A DNA stretch of 64,000 nt from Clostridia bacterium (GCA_017453205.1 JAFTKO010000043.1:67454-131453); one strand, 5' to 3'; positions 33,766 through 47,324 are shown, counted from the first letter of the stretch. The notes: generated from the letters alone by a model not told the origin. Numbers and translations: made by a program.

Positions 33766-33801
33766 CACAAAATGGCATGGAGCTTTCCGTGCCATTTTGT
33801 G
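33766..33801. terminator. Hairpin after the SurA-like gene
   Basis: The 12-bp arms CACAAAATGGCA and TGCCATTTTGTG. The best T-run lies on the minus-strand side, so its strength on the plus strand is doubtful. Confidence 0.5.
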
Positions 33802-33850
33802 ACCGGTCGAATATACTGTATTACCGACATCAGAAAAGGATTGATTAGCA

Positions 33851-34525
33851 ATGGTACTTGATGCAAAACAAACCACGGTTGCCTACCGCTGTCCCGAGTG
33901 CGGCACGGGCGTGATGAGCGCGGTCAACATTTTTTCGCTTTCCGCCGATATGGTCAAACTGAAATGCACCTGCGGCAAAAGCGAAATGACCGTCGTTTTC
34001 CAAAAGGACGGCAAGGTCCGCTTGACCGTCCCCTGTCTTGCTTGTCCGACACCGCACAGCTTTACACTGAACACCTCTCTCTTTTTCGGCAAGGATCTCT
34101 TCTCTCTGCAATGCCCGTATTCCGATCTGGGCATTGCCTGTTTCGGCGAGATCAATCAAGTGAAAGCCGAGCTGGCGCGGGGAGAATTGGAGTTGCTTGA
34201 TCTGTTGGAAAAAAGCGGCATTGACGGTGCCGATTTCTTTGGCGGCGGCGAAAATACCGACAATAACGGAGACGGTGACTTTCCCGAACTGACCGATCCA
34301 CAGGTCCGCGAGATCGTGATGTTTGTGATCAACGACCTGGATGCCGAGGGAAAGATCTACTGCAAGTGCGATCCCTCCGATAATGGCAGACATTATGACG
34401 CGGAAATTCTTGACGACGGCGTGAAGGTCTCCTGCCGCAAATGCGCCGCCTCACGCTTTATCCCCACCGATTCGGGACTCAGCGCCCACGCCTTCCTTAA
34501 CACCGACTCTCTTCACTTGGAATAA
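33851..34525 (+). CDS. Zinc-ribbon protein of unknown function
   Basis: 224 residues with AAAAGGA 10 nt upstream. Three Cys pairs are visible: CPECG (about 14-18), CTCG (about 39-42) and CLAC (about 62-65). A fourth pair lies in the C-terminal third (CKC, CRKC). An acidic Gly/Asn/Asp linker sits near residues 125-142. It is cytoplasmic. The N-terminal part resembles small zinc-ribbon proteins that flank SurA-like genes in Clostridia. Function not recognised. Confidence 0.7.
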   Translation: MVLDAKQTTVAYRCPECGTGVMSAVNIFSLSADMVKLKCTCGKSEMTVVFQKDGKVRLTVPCLACPTPHSFTLNTSLFFGKDLFSLQCPYSDLGIACFGEINQVKAELARGELELLDLLEKSGIDGADFFGGGENTDNNGDGDFPELTDPQVREIVMFVINDLDAEGKIYCKCDPSDNGRHYDAEILDDGVKVSCRKCAASRFIPTDSGLSAHAFLNTDSLHLE

Positions 34526-34579
34526 GGAAAAATAATATCGAGAGACATTTTCTCTATCAAAATTAATTGTTATTCTTAA

Positions 34580-34625
34580 AACCAACAGCCTCCCCGCGGA
34601 GATTGCCGGGGGAGGCTGTTGGTTT
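34580..34625. terminator. Bidirectional terminator
   Basis: A 16-bp stem (AACCAACAGCCTCCCC / GGGGAGGCTGTTGGTT) with flanking A and T runs lies between convergent genes. Confidence 0.9.
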
Positions 34626-34639
34626 TCGTATTTAAAAAA

Positions 34640-35461
34640 TTATTTTTGATCGTTGACCACATGAACATCGAGCTGATTGAAAGGAATCTCGATACCTTCT
34701 GCCGCGAAGCGCTTGTTAATCGCCTCAAGAAGATCGAAATTGACCTGCCAATAGTTCTTGTTCTCTGCCCAAACACGCAAGGTGAAGTCAATAGAGCTTT
34801 CGGCGTGGTTGGAAAGACGTGCAAAGGGGGCGGGGTCCTTGAGAACAAGCTCGTGCTTAACCGCTTCTTCTAACAAAAGACTCTTGACCTTTTCAATATC
34901 GGTACCGTACGCAACATTGAATACCAAATCCACACGGCGGGTGTCCTTAACCGAGTAGTTGGTGATATGATCTCCCATAACGGTACCATTGGGAATGGTA
35001 ATCACCTTGTTGTCCCCTGTGGTGAGTACGGTGTAAAAGATGCCAACATCGGTAACCGTACCCGATTTGCCTGCGATATCAACAAAATCACCAACCCGGA
35101 AGGGACGAAGCACCAAGATCATAATGCCGCCCGCAATGTTACTGAGCGCTCCCTGCAAGGCAAGACCGATGGCAACACCGGCAGAAGCCAATACAGTGAT
35201 GACCGATGCCGTATCAATACCGAGAATGGCAATGATAGTGATGCAGAGTACAATATACAAACCTGCAGTAATAAAGTGCGATAGCACTGTGACAACAGTC
35301 TTGTCGTTCTTTTGTGAAAATTTGCTCTTGGTCAACAACTTGACTGCCCATTTGATGAGGATTCTACCAATGATAAGAACAATGATCGCAACAATCAGCT
35401 TTTTACCGAAATTTGCAACATCATCGATCAAACCATTAAGGATTTGTTCCAATTTTTCCAT
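34640..35461 (-). CDS. Small-conductance mechanosensitive channel (MscS family)
   Basis: 273 residues from the ATG at 35461 (AAAAGGAG 9 nt upstream). Three membrane helices are present; the third is the pore helix (AGVAIGLALQGALSNIAGGIMILVLRPFRVGDFV). The beta domain (ITIPNG.V.GD.ITNYS) and the C-terminal alpha/beta domain (EIPFNQLDVHV) complete a minimal MscS. It releases solutes during hypo-osmotic shock. Confidence 0.95.
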   Translation of the reverse strand: MEKLEQILNGLIDDVANFGKKLIVAIIVLIIGRILIKWAVKLLTKSKFSQKNDKTVVTVLSHFITAGLYIVLCITIIAILGIDTASVITVLASAGVAIGLALQGALSNIAGGIMILVLRPFRVGDFVDIAGKSGTVTDVGIFYTVLTTGDNKVITIPNGTVMGDHITNYSVKDTRRVDLVFNVAYGTDIEKVKSLLLEEAVKHELVLKDPAPFARLSNHAESSIDFTLRVWAENKNYWQVNFDLLEAINKRFAAEGIEIPFNQLDVHVVNDQK

Positions 35462-35593
35462 TTTTTGTTTTCTCCTTTTATTTTTTATGTAATTATTATA
35501 ACACCAAAAGAACAAAAAGTAAATAGCTTTAGGATGTTTTTGAAGTCTTCTTTACAGTATGTTTACATAATTCATTATAGCATAATTATCCTC

Positions 35594-35622
35594 TTGCATT
35601 TTTGATAAAAGCGTTGTATAAT
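35594..35622 (+). promoter_or_regulatory. Promoter of the radical SAM gene
   Basis: TTGCAT (35594-35599), 17-nt spacer, TATAAT (35617-35622). Confidence 0.7.
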
Positions 35623-35653
35623 AAAAGAGCAGTATATAGAAAGGAGGGATATA

Positions 35654-36541
35654 ATGATGGTAAGCATCTGCCTCCAGTGCCCGCGTAGATGCAGCGTCGA
35701 CCGAACGCGCACAGTGGGCTTTTGCGGTGCTCCTTGGGAGTTTACGGTAGCACGTGCGGCGCTCCACCCATGGGAAGAGCCCTCGATCAGCGGAACGCGC
35801 GGCTCGGGAACGATCTTTTTTTCGGGCTGTAATCTGCGTTGCGTCTTTTGCCAAAACCGCAACATCAGCCGTGAGCTTTTCGGAAAAACAGTTGACGAGG
35901 ACGCACTCGCCGCGCTGATGCTCCGTTTGCGGGAAGAGGGGGCACATAACATCAATTTGGTCACCCCCACGCCTTATGCAAAGCAATTGATCCCCGTGTT
36001 GGAAAAGGTCAAGCCGACGCTCGGCATTCCCGTTGTCTACAATTGCGGAGGCTACGAAAGTGTTGAGACGTTGCGCGCACTGGAGGGTTTGGTGGACGTG
36101 TGGCTCCCCGACTTCAAATATTTTTCTTCCGACATCGCGGCGCGTTATTCGGCGGCATCCGACTATTTTGATGTTGCCGCCATGGCACTTGCCGAAATGC
36201 TGAGGCAAAGCGGAAAGGCACGATTTGACGTGGACGGATTGATCCTTCGCGGAACGGTCGTGCGCCACCTGGTTTTGCCCGGACAAAGAAATGACTCGAT
36301 TGCCCTTTTAAAAGCATTGGCGGAGCGCTTTGGTACCAATGCATTTCTCCTTTCTTTGATGAGCCAATACACACCGCAGTTTGCCGAAAAAGCCTTTCCC
36401 GAGCTCTGCCGCCGCGTGACAACCTTTGAATACAACGCCGTGCTTGACACCGCCCATCATCTTGGCTTTGAGGGTTATTTTCAATTTCGCGCCTCGGCAA
36501 CCGCGGCTTATACACCGGATTTTCATCAAAATACATTTTGA
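35654..36541 (+). CDS. Radical SAM protein of the PflA/PflX-related type
   Basis: 295 residues with AAGGAGG 8 nt upstream. It begins with CLQCPRRC and GFCG, a possible accessory Cys cluster. The radical SAM triad CNLRCVFC (Cys59, 63, 66) follows GTIFFSGCN. INLVTPTPY and VYNCGGYES correspond to SAM-binding strands. This matches PflX-like activating-enzyme homologues whose partner glycyl radical enzyme is usually not adjacent. No glycyl radical enzyme is visible here. Confidence 0.9.
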   Translation: MMVSICLQCPRRCSVDRTRTVGFCGAPWEFTVARAALHPWEEPSISGTRGSGTIFFSGCNLRCVFCQNRNISRELFGKTVDEDALAALMLRLREEGAHNINLVTPTPYAKQLIPVLEKVKPTLGIPVVYNCGGYESVETLRALEGLVDVWLPDFKYFSSDIAARYSAASDYFDVAAMALAEMLRQSGKARFDVDGLILRGTVVRHLVLPGQRNDSIALLKALAERFGTNAFLLSLMSQYTPQFAEKAFPELCRRVTTFEYNAVLDTAHHLGFEGYFQFRASATAAYTPDFHQNTF

Positions 36542-36626
36542 GGTCTCTTTTTGCATAAAAATTCTCAATATACAGTTCTTTTCCTCATTTTTTATAAAAT
36601 AACATCATGAAATTTTCAAAAACATC

Positions 36627-36655
36627 TTTACTTTTTTCGGTTTTTGTGTTATGAT
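36627..36655 (+). promoter_or_regulatory. Promoter of nifJ
   Basis: TTTACT (36627-36632), 17-nt spacer, TATGAT (36650-36655). Confidence 0.65.
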
Positions 36656-36705
36656 ATAGGGTGGTATAGAAATATAACTGTAAAAAACAGGAGGTTTATT
36701 TACTC

Positions 36706-40299
<3,594 letters not shown>

Positions 40300-40310
40300 T
40301 TGATTTTCCC

Positions 40311-40336
40311 GGGGAAACTTCAAATGAAGTTTCCCC
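40311..40336 (+). terminator. Terminator of nifJ
   Basis: An 11-bp stem GGGGAAACTTC / GAAGTTTCCCC with a 4-nt loop, followed by AAACTTTTTGTTTT. Confidence 0.9.
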
Positions 40337-40462
40337 AAACTTTTTGTTTTACAAAATGAAAGGGTTTGAAAATACCACCATTTTTTATATATTCACAAAT
40401 TATTCTTAATTATATGCTATAATAAAAACAGTAAAGTATTTTGATAAGCCGAGGATACGGGC

Positions 40463-41236
40463 ATGGGAAAATTTGATGGAATATTATTGATGTCGGATCT
40501 TGACGGAACCTTGTGTTCCGCCGGCACGGTGTCGCAAGAAAACTGCGATGCCATTCGCTATTTTCAATCCGAGGGTGGGCTGTTTTCGGTTGCCAGCGGG
40601 CGAAATCCCGATTGGTTGCTCAATTGGAAGGAATATTTTGTCCCCAACACATGGTCTGCCATGATCAACGGCGCTGTATTTTGCGATGCCACCGGTAAAA
40701 ATTTTATTTTTGATCAACCCGCAGGGATGGAAATTGTAGAAACCGCGGAACAGGTTATGCGCGCTTGCCCCAATCTCAAGTCTGTTTTCTTTTGCGGTTG
40801 TAACCAAAAGCCTTACGAAGTACCGCAAGGAGCTTTTATCGATCCCGAATTACTTCCCTCCCCCATCTACAAGTGCTTATTACGCACGTCCTCCGAGGAA
40901 AGTGACGAGCACACAGCCATTGTCAAAAAAATGCTTGCGCCGAACTATATCGTGATGCGCAGTTGGATCAACGGCATCGAATTTCAACCAACAGGCACGG
41001 GGAAAGGCGATGCGGTGCACCGCATGAAGGAGGTGCTGGGAGAACGTGCGCGCATTGTTGTTGCTGTAGGAAATTACGAAAATGACATCGACATGATTGC
41101 CGCAGCAGACATTGGTTACGCTGTGAAGGACGCGCTTGACTCGGTAAAAGCAGTTGCAGATCGCATTACCGTTCCCTGTGCCGAGCACGCCATTGCACAC
41201 GTGATCTCCGATTTGGAAAAGATAGAGCGAAGCTAA
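40463..41236 (+). CDS. Cof-type HAD-superfamily hydrolase
   Basis: 257 residues. Motif I is MSDLDGTLCS (two Asp), motif II VASGRN, and the C-terminal motifs are KGDAVHRM and VGNYENDIDM. A C2B cap lies between them. Such phosphatases act on sugar phosphates, FMN or other small metabolites. It is preceded by GAGGAT about 8 nt from the ATG. It is monocistronic, with a terminator at 41240-41283. Confidence 0.92.
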   Translation: MGKFDGILLMSDLDGTLCSAGTVSQENCDAIRYFQSEGGLFSVASGRNPDWLLNWKEYFVPNTWSAMINGAVFCDATGKNFIFDQPAGMEIVETAEQVMRACPNLKSVFFCGCNQKPYEVPQGAFIDPELLPSPIYKCLLRTSSEESDEHTAIVKKMLAPNYIVMRSWINGIEFQPTGTGKGDAVHRMKEVLGERARIVVAVGNYENDIDMIAAADIGYAVKDALDSVKAVADRITVPCAEHAIAHVISDLEKIERS

Positions 41237-41239
41237 ACA

Positions 41240-41283
41240 AAATATCGGTCGGGCTTTTTTCAAATGCTCGACCGATATTTTTT
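41240..41283. terminator. Bidirectional terminator
   Basis: AAATATCGGTCGgGC pairs with GcTCGACCGATATTT, with T-runs on both strands. It lies between convergent genes. Confidence 0.88.
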
Positions 41284-42589
41284 ATTGTTGGATTTTTGCG
41301 CGATCTGCCGTAGCGGGATTGTCGATCAGTTCTCCATCCTCCGTAAACCGTGAGCCGTGGCAAGAACAATCCCATGAATGCTCCTGCTTGTTATATTTTA
41401 ATGCGCAACCCATATGCGGACAGCGCGGTACCGTGGGCGTCAAAAGCCCCATGACCGCCTCCGCCGCATTGAGCGCCAGCTGTGGACGCAAAATACTTCT
41501 GGACGGCGAAAAGACCTCGGCAAAATCATTTTTTCTACCCTGCACCAAGTCACACAAGATCATTGCCGCAACCATGGCGGAGGTCATTCCCCATTTGTTG
41601 AAGCCTGTTGCCACATACAGCTCTTCTGTCCGTTTGGAGTATTGCCCGATATAAGGAATGCCGTCCAAGGTCATGCAGTCTTGTGTTGCCCAACGACCAC
41701 TCTCCCGTGCCTGGGGATAATACTGATGCGCAAAATTCAAAAGCTCTTGCCAGTTCCCGCCCTTTTTTCCCGTGCGATGGCTTCCGCCGCCAAGCAAAAG
41801 TAACCCGTTTTGATTACGAAACGATAAGCCGTCCTTTGCCTCATCCACGTATATCCCCCGCACGTCGGGCGCGTTCTCGAGCGCCAATACATACGAACGG
41901 TGTTGATAAAGCTTTAAAAAATAAGAGCCGTGCTTGTTGAGGAACGGAAAATGTGTGGCGACAATGATCTTTTCCGCCTTGATCTTCCCGTGATTTGTCA
42001 CCGCTCTGCCCGGTACCAACTCCAAAACCTTGGTGTTCTCAAAAATACACAAATCCTTGGCAACTGCATACAAAAGCTTGAGCGGATGGAACTGTGCCTG
42101 TCCCCCAACACGCACCGCCCCCGCGACCGAAAACGGCAGCTCGATTTTCTCAACAAAGTCCGCTTGGCAGCCAAGTCGATTCAAAGCCGCCGTTTCGCGT
42201 TCCAACTTTTCCCGCTGACCGAGAGAATATACAAAGGAATCTCGCACCCGATAATCACACGCGATCTCTTCGCATAACCCACGATATTCCTCCAATGCCA
42301 TACGCTGTGCCGTCAAATACCGCCGCGCTTTATCCTCACCAAACCGCGTGATCAGTTGATCATAGATCAATCCGTGCTGTAGCGTGATCTTTGCCGTTGT
42401 ATTTTGGGTGATACCACTGCAAACCTTGTCTGCCTCCACAAGTATACAATCCACACCTGCGCGTTTCAGTCTGTGCGCACAAAGCACACCCGTAATTCCG
42501 CCGCCAATCACCAATACCTCGGTTTTCATATCTCCTTTCAGCGTCTCAAATGCAGGATGCTCCGCTGTTTTTATCCATATGGAATCCAT
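41282..42589 (-). CDS. FAD-dependent oxidoreductase with C-terminal Rieske domain
   Basis: 435 residues. An N-terminal DAO-type FAD fold (EVLVIGGGITGVLCAHRL, near 26-43) is followed by the substrate half with GNWQELLNFAHQYYPQ. The last 60 residues form a Rieske [2Fe-2S] domain with CPHMGC (near 385) and CSCHGS (near 402). This two-domain architecture is known in Bacillota. The substrate is unknown. AGAGGTGATG lies upstream of the ATG. Confidence 0.93.
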   Translation of the reverse strand: MDSIWIKTAEHPAFETLKGDMKTEVLVIGGGITGVLCAHRLKRAGVDCILVEADKVCSGITQNTTAKITLQHGLIYDQLITRFGEDKARRYLTAQRMALEEYRGLCEEIACDYRVRDSFVYSLGQREKLERETAALNRLGCQADFVEKIELPFSVAGAVRVGGQAQFHPLKLLYAVAKDLCIFENTKVLELVPGRAVTNHGKIKAEKIIVATHFPFLNKHGSYFLKLYQHRSYVLALENAPDVRGIYVDEAKDGLSFRNQNGLLLLGGGSHRTGKKGGNWQELLNFAHQYYPQARESGRWATQDCMTLDGIPYIGQYSKRTEELYVATGFNKWGMTSAMVAAMILCDLVQGRKNDFAEVFSPSRSILRPQLALNAAEAVMGLLTPTVPRCPHMGCALKYNKQEHSWDCSCHGSRFTEDGELIDNPATADRAKIQQ

Positions 42590-42670
42590 ATCATCACCTC
42601 TTTTGCCCTTAGTATGTGCAATTCCAAAAGATTTTATAGCCGAACAAACGCACAGAAAACAAAAAACGTA

Positions 42671-42699
42671 TTGACTTTTTGAGTTCCATATGATAAAAT
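42671..42699 (+). promoter_or_regulatory. Promoter of the HAD gene at 42730
   Basis: TTGACT (42671-42676), 17-nt spacer, TAAAAT (42694-42699). Confidence 0.75.
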
Positions 42700-42729
42700 A
42701 AGAACAATAAAAAATAAAGGAGAACTACT

Positions 42730-43350
42730 ATGGCAAAGGAAATTAAAAACATCGTATTCGACCAAGGGAAGGTCCTTTTGGATTTCACGATTGAAAAGGT
42801 CCTCACGCCCGTTTTCCCCAACAAAGAAGACTATCAGCTCGCCGTCAAGGTGGTGTTTACATCCAAGGACTGGGAACGCGTGGACGCCGGTACCATGACC
42901 GAAATGGAAGCGCTTGACAGATGGTTGAAGAATACACCGCCCCATATGCACGCAGGAATACACAAGATGTTTGAGACCTGGTATTCCACCATGACGCCCG
43001 TGCCGGGTATGACGGAGCTTGTACGCACACTGAAAGCAAACGGCTACCGCTGTTATCTACTCTCCAATACCGCCCCGCGCTTTTACGCCTTTTATCCCAC
43101 CGTGGAGGCAATGCGCCTCATGGATGGCTTTATCGTCTCCGCCGTACACCGTCTTGCAAAGCCCGATCCCGCCATCTACCACCGTCTGTTTGAGACCTAT
43201 GACCTTGATCCCGAGGAATGCTTCTTCGTCGACGATGTAGCGGAGAATATCGAAGCGGGACGCAAGCTCGGTATGAGAGGCTTTCAATTTGTAGACTTTG
43301 ATGTCGACGGCTTGAAAAAAGCGCTAAAAGACGAAGGCGTCAATATTTGA
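42730..43350 (+). CDS. HAD-superfamily hydrolase, YihX-like subclass
   Basis: 206 residues with AAAGGAG 8 nt upstream. Motif I is NIVFDQGKVLLDF: the nucleophile Asp is present, but the second Asp of DxD is replaced by Gly, as in YihX-type members. Motif II is LLSNTAP, motif III KPDPAIYH and motif IV FFVDDVAENIEAG. It is probably a sugar-phosphate or nucleotide phosphatase. Confidence 0.9.
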   Translation: MAKEIKNIVFDQGKVLLDFTIEKVLTPVFPNKEDYQLAVKVVFTSKDWERVDAGTMTEMEALDRWLKNTPPHMHAGIHKMFETWYSTMTPVPGMTELVRTLKANGYRCYLLSNTAPRFYAFYPTVEAMRLMDGFIVSAVHRLAKPDPAIYHRLFETYDLDPEECFFVDDVAENIEAGRKLGMRGFQFVDFDVDGLKKALKDEGVNI

Positions 43351-43422
43351 AATAAACAATCGGGGAAGCTATTCCCATCATGGATTGAGCCACCCTCTCG
43401 CACCACCTCGCGAAAGAGCCAA

Positions 43423-43474
43423 AAAAGGGCTGTCTCAAATGCAAATTCGAGGGCATTTGAGGCAGCTCTTTTAG
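43423..43474. terminator. Hairpin after the HAD gene
   Basis: GGGCTGTCTCAAATGC (43427-43442) pairs with GCATTTGAGGCAGCTC (43453-43468), flanked by A6 and T4 runs. It works on both strands. The rest of 43475-43730 shows no intact gene. Confidence 0.8.
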
Positions 43475-43732
43475 TGCTTTCTACAGGTAGAAAGCAAAGA
43501 AAAAACTCGAAAAAGAGCAAAAATGAGTACGACGAAAAAAGGGGATTTTAGTCAGTGATCGGCACTTGACTGTTTTGGGTGTACATATTCGGTTGTCAAG
43601 TAGCGTGTGGAGTTTTAGCCGTTGTGCGTATTGCGGTTGGCATCGATCTTTTTTCACTCCGATGCGAAGTTGGTCGTGCAGCGGGCAGTCCGCGCAATTG
43701 GGAAAGTTCACTCGTCCTATGGTCACATAGCA

Positions 43733-44075
43733 CCGTGGAACACATACCGTTTCCAACGAATGCAAGAGAAACGAACAATACCAATTTCCATGTAGTCGGT
43801 TGCGAGTTTTTGGCATCCTTTTCATAGTTGACCAACACCAGTGCAACGACAAGTAGTGCAAGCCCCAAGATCAGCGTGGTTGAGATCGGCTCTCTCAAAA
43901 ACAGAACGCCGTAGAAGCTGGGAACAAGCAGAGAGCAGGAAACGATCAGTGCCGTTTTGGCAAGAGAGCCGCGGCGGATCGCCAGAACCGCAAATACGGT
44001 TCCCGTTGGGTAAGATAATGCAAATCCTGCCGCAGGAACGATCAACGCAGGATTCCATGTCCAATCGCGATTTCA
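43733..44075 (-). pseudogene. EamA/DMT-family transporter fragment
   Basis: The readable frame has membrane helices of a drug/metabolite transporter (ALIVPAAGFALSYPTG, SLLVPSFYGVLFLREPIS, LGLALLVVALVLVNYEK, LVLFVSLAFVGNG). The N-terminal part is absent: the frame begins at a junction with the glycoside-hydrolase-like pseudogene near 44068. The C-terminal part degenerates after MCST. Only about 110 residues of a protein of about 290-300 remain, so it cannot function. Confidence 0.8.
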
Positions 44076-45541
44076 CTTCAAAAGCCGCAAAGCTGTGGGC
44101 TGCAATATTTGTTAGCATTACAGTTTTCCCACTCAGCTTACCATTGCAATTCAAAAAACGGATTTGTTGATACTCCCTATCAAGTTCAATCACAGGCTCA
44201 ACAATCAGATCTGCAAAGAAATTCCAAAGACCAACTGCCATTACACCGTCTTCTTCTGTCATGAGATATAAGTGTGAGTGTCCGAAACAATAGGCAGGAA
44301 GTTGTTTTCCACGCGAAAGCCACGGAATGAATTGCACATATTGCTGAGAGCGTTTATAATGACGAATAGAAAGCGTATTGTCTGTTTTGGTAATATATCG
44401 AGTATCAAAGTTGATAACGAAATATCTCTCGCCCGCCTCATTTTCATAAAGATAAGGCATGGGAATAAGCGTGAAGTTATCAGATCGCATATGAGAGAGT
44501 GCCATAGAACCAATAGAAGCCTCTGCGTTACTACAAACCCGAACAGCATCCTTAAACTTATGATTGAACACTTTTGTACCACAAATAACGACTACTTCGC
44601 CATCATCGATAAAGTGCTCTACCGTAGTTGATTCGGGTGTTCCCAAAGACTCAATGCCAACATCGACGCCCAAAGTATGTAAAATTTTCGCCGCTTCTGC
44701 ATCCAGAATCAATCCGTTTTTTCGCATATCGGGAGTAAGATAACGAGCGCTTTGTCCAAAGCAGGCACCGCATACGCCCTCACCCTCATATGTAGTCGGA
44801 ATTGAACACGCCGCAAGACTGCGCTCCGAGGTACAGAAAAAGGTGTTTTGGAAAATCGAAGGATCAAAAACGGTAGTTCCCACATCCATGTTAGCAATTT
44901 TTTTTGGAAATTCATAAACACGAATGCCATTTGCTGATTTATTTGAAAAGAAGTCATCAACCAAAGAATAAAGAGGTGGGTTCATTTTGTGGGAAGCCAC
45001 ATACCCAATCGAACTTTTGGATTGACTATATCGACTTTCTCTCGCAAACGCCTTGTGGAAGCGTCTCCCCAATCATTTCTTCGATCATCCTCATATGATT
45101 GTCACAGAGACAGCCCATTTGATTCCCGGCAAGGAAAGCATAGCGAAAATCATCGTCTAACATAATAAGATCCACACCGCAACGAGCCATATCAGCAATG
45201 TAATCGGAGGAAAATTCAAGAAAAGACTCGTCTGTGGGACAACACGCCCCTTGCAGAACCTTCTCGCCCTCGGAAACAGCAACCATATATGTAAAATCGA
45301 TATCCCCCTAAACAACAAATGTCAGCGTCCACGCGCCCACCTCAAACCCCTCGGATTTAAAAAATGCGGTATGTCGTTTAAGATCTGCAAATGTTTTTTC
45401 CCTTTTTTTAATAACTAAATCATAGGCATCAAGGGCAAGAAAAACGCGTTCCGCTCCCAATGAATGAAGCATTTTCAAAACCTCGTTTCTATCCCCACGA
45501 TCCAAATTGTTCAGCATAATTGGTACGGATATTTTATACAT
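44068..45541 (-). pseudogene. Glycoside-hydrolase-like protein, inactivated
   Basis: The gene starts at the ATG at 45541 (AAAGG upstream; MYKISVPIMLNNLDRGDR). It has an in-frame TAG at 45308-45310, after which the same frame continues as conserved protein (CPTDESFLEFSSDYIADMARCGVDLIMLDDDFRY). A frameshift or deletion near 45050 moves the rest into another frame, readable to about 44068 (ending in HSFAAFEVKSR). The LIM.DDDFR segment resembles the catalytic barrel of beta-galactosidase-like families. The 3' end is fused to the EamA fragment. Confidence 0.8.
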
Positions 45542-45650
45542 AATTACAATACCTTTCTATTCATCAGTTTTCAACGTCTTATCCAAAAAGTCAAAAAGCC
45601 ACAATGTGTTGTTCTATAGAGTAAATCCAAGATCATTGGGATGTATCGTA

Positions 45651-46220
45651 TTAAGATCTCCTTTCCCCTAATGTTACTTCAATGTCGTGTTCACTATAAT
45701 CTAAAAACAACGGAACAATATTCCCCTCAATAGGCTTGCCGTCCACTTTAAGAGATACAGATGCCCCACCCTTATTGATATAATGGAAGTTCAGCTTATT
45801 TCCTCTAAAATTTCGAGTTGCATCTACCGTTTTCCAATGCTTTGGAAATGCAGACTGAATATGCAAACCGTCATAATGCCATTGCAGTCCCAAAATCCCC
45901 TCGTAGCAGAACATCAATCCCCACGCCGACGTCCCCGTTTTCCACGAGGAGCCAACCAACACGCATATCGCAGTTTGGATGCTTCAAATAACAATTCGTA
46001 AAGACATACGGCTCGGTGGTAGTAACATCTGATGGATTGCTCTTTCCGTCGGGAAAAATCTTGAGCAAGGTTGCCACGGCTTCGTCGGCCCGTCTGCGTG
46101 GTTATAAATTCCACCGTTCTCATAGATTCCCGGAAGCATTCCACTCATGCGTCCAACCGCTTCATCAAAGGCAATGTACGCAGGAGAACAAAGCGGGACG
46201 CCCTCGTCCGTTTCCATAGC
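45651..46220 (-). pseudogene. GH94-type glycoside phosphorylase, C-terminal remnant
   Basis: Three frames carry successive pieces of a GH94 (cellobiose/chitobiose phosphorylase) C-terminus: AVGRMSGMLPGIYENGGIYNHA, then VATLLKIFPDGKSNPSDVTTTEP, then TGTSAWGLMFCYEGILGLQ. Two frameshifts separate them, and a deletion follows NHA. The 5' part is lost: the fragment begins inside the 3' end of the secreted-protein gene at 46222-46749. Confidence 0.85.
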
Positions 46221-46749
46221 GTCGCTCGTTGCTGTTGACACGTTCAACAAAGGTCGTGCCGCCCACCTCTCGGTCAATGACCTTGTATTTGTAGAACAGG
46301 TTTTTATAGTCGCCCGATTCGACCTTACTGCAAAATTCAAGACTGAATTTTTCGTAGTCGTTGGGATTGCCCTCCGCGTCATAGGAAACAGCCATTTGTA
46401 TCTTGTTCTGCTTGGAGTCGGTGGAGAGGTTCAGACCTTGCGGATTGTAAACGTAGATATACAGCCCGTAATGATCGCGCAGGTTGGCTTTGTATGAGTA
46501 GCAATACTCAATAAAGCTGATGATCTGCACCTCGCCGTTCTCATTGAAGGGATAGTTTTTGATATCAAAGGCTTTTCCGCCTGCCGTGGTGGAAGAAAGA
46601 TCATCTAGCACGTCTGTGTTATCGAAGCCGATGCTTCCACTGTCTGCCGCATAAGCGACGGTACCGAATACCGAAAATAAGGTAAATAGCACCATCGCCA
46701 TTGCGACCACGCGGAGCAACGGTTTTTTTACTGCTCCCGTGTAGATCAA
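46165..46749 (-). pseudogene. Secreted protein with 3' end replaced by GH94 sequence
   Basis: It starts at a TTG at 46749, which overlaps the stop of the upstream gene (TTGA). AAGGAGG lies 9 nt before it, so the weak start codon is well supported. A signal peptide (VVAMAMVLFTLFSVFG, cleavage after AYA) and about 140 residues of a conserved domain follow (YGLYIYVYNPQGLNL, KNLFYKYKVIDRE, ERVNSNER). Near 46220 the frame crosses into GH94 DNA and adds about 18 unrelated residues before a stop. The homologous family normally continues, so the product is truncated. Confidence 0.75.
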
Positions 46750-47324
46750 AACTCGATCACCTCCTTGTCGATGATAACGCCCTCAATGTCCTCGGTCACG
46801 GTGAAGTTGACGCGGATGCTCGCCTCGCCGTTGTAAGAGGTAACAATGAGCGTAAACATATTCTCGTAGCCCTTATCGCTGCAATCCTCCACGTTATAGC
46901 CGGGATAGACCGCCGAGAGAATTGCCGTAATATCGCCCTTCGGGGTGAGTGTAAAGCTGTTTTCCTCCTGCTCGATAATAAATCCTGCCGTCAGATCCTT
47001 TTCGGCTTGGAAGGAGTACACATCACCGTTGAGACGGAAATCAAAGTCTTTGTCCTTGACGATGTTGGGAACGATCTTGACGCTGTAGCCGCTCGCTTCA
47101 TCACTTGCCGAGGCAAAGACATATTTGACCTCGACGTTCATGGGATCGTCGTGGCGCACTTGGAAGTTACTGCCCGTACTCAAAACGTCCTCACCGTCAA
47201 CCGTAACGTAGAAGCTGGCGAAATCGGTGGTAAAGCCGCCCGTGAAGTATGCAATAAAGCCGCAGATGCCGACGAGCGCCAACACGATGACAACGTAAAT
47301 GATGATCTTCGTCCATTTCATCAT
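46746..47324 (-). CDS. Single-pass membrane protein with extracellular beta domain
   Basis: 192 residues; the strong AAGGAGG precedes paired ATG codons at 47324 and 47321. Residues about 5-30 are one transmembrane helix (IIIYVVIVLALVGICGFIAYF). The rest is an acidic beta-rich domain (FYVTVDGEDVLSTGS, EASIRVNFTVTED). It appears intact, although both neighbours of its former operon are broken. I do not recognise the family. It probably worked with the two secreted proteins on either side. Confidence 0.7.
   Translation of the reverse strand: MMKWTKIIIYVVIVLALVGICGFIAYFTGGFTTDFASFYVTVDGEDVLSTGSNFQVRHDDPMNVEVKYVFASASDEASGYSVKIVPNIVKDKDFDFRLNGDVYSFQAEKDLTAGFIIEQEENSFTLTPKGDITAILSAVYPGYNVEDCSDKGYENMFTLIVTSYNGEASIRVNFTVTEDIEGVIIDKEVIEF

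Noticed and set aside
43369..43395. CTATTCCCAT and CCACCCTC resemble the flank of the MITE at 6769-6789
   Set aside because: No terminal inverted repeat of the element is present there; the match is too short to call another copy.
43481..43861. A frame with CADCPLHDQ that might be a transposase remnant
   Set aside because: Only one short Cys motif is suggestive and no inverted repeats or DDE residues could be placed.
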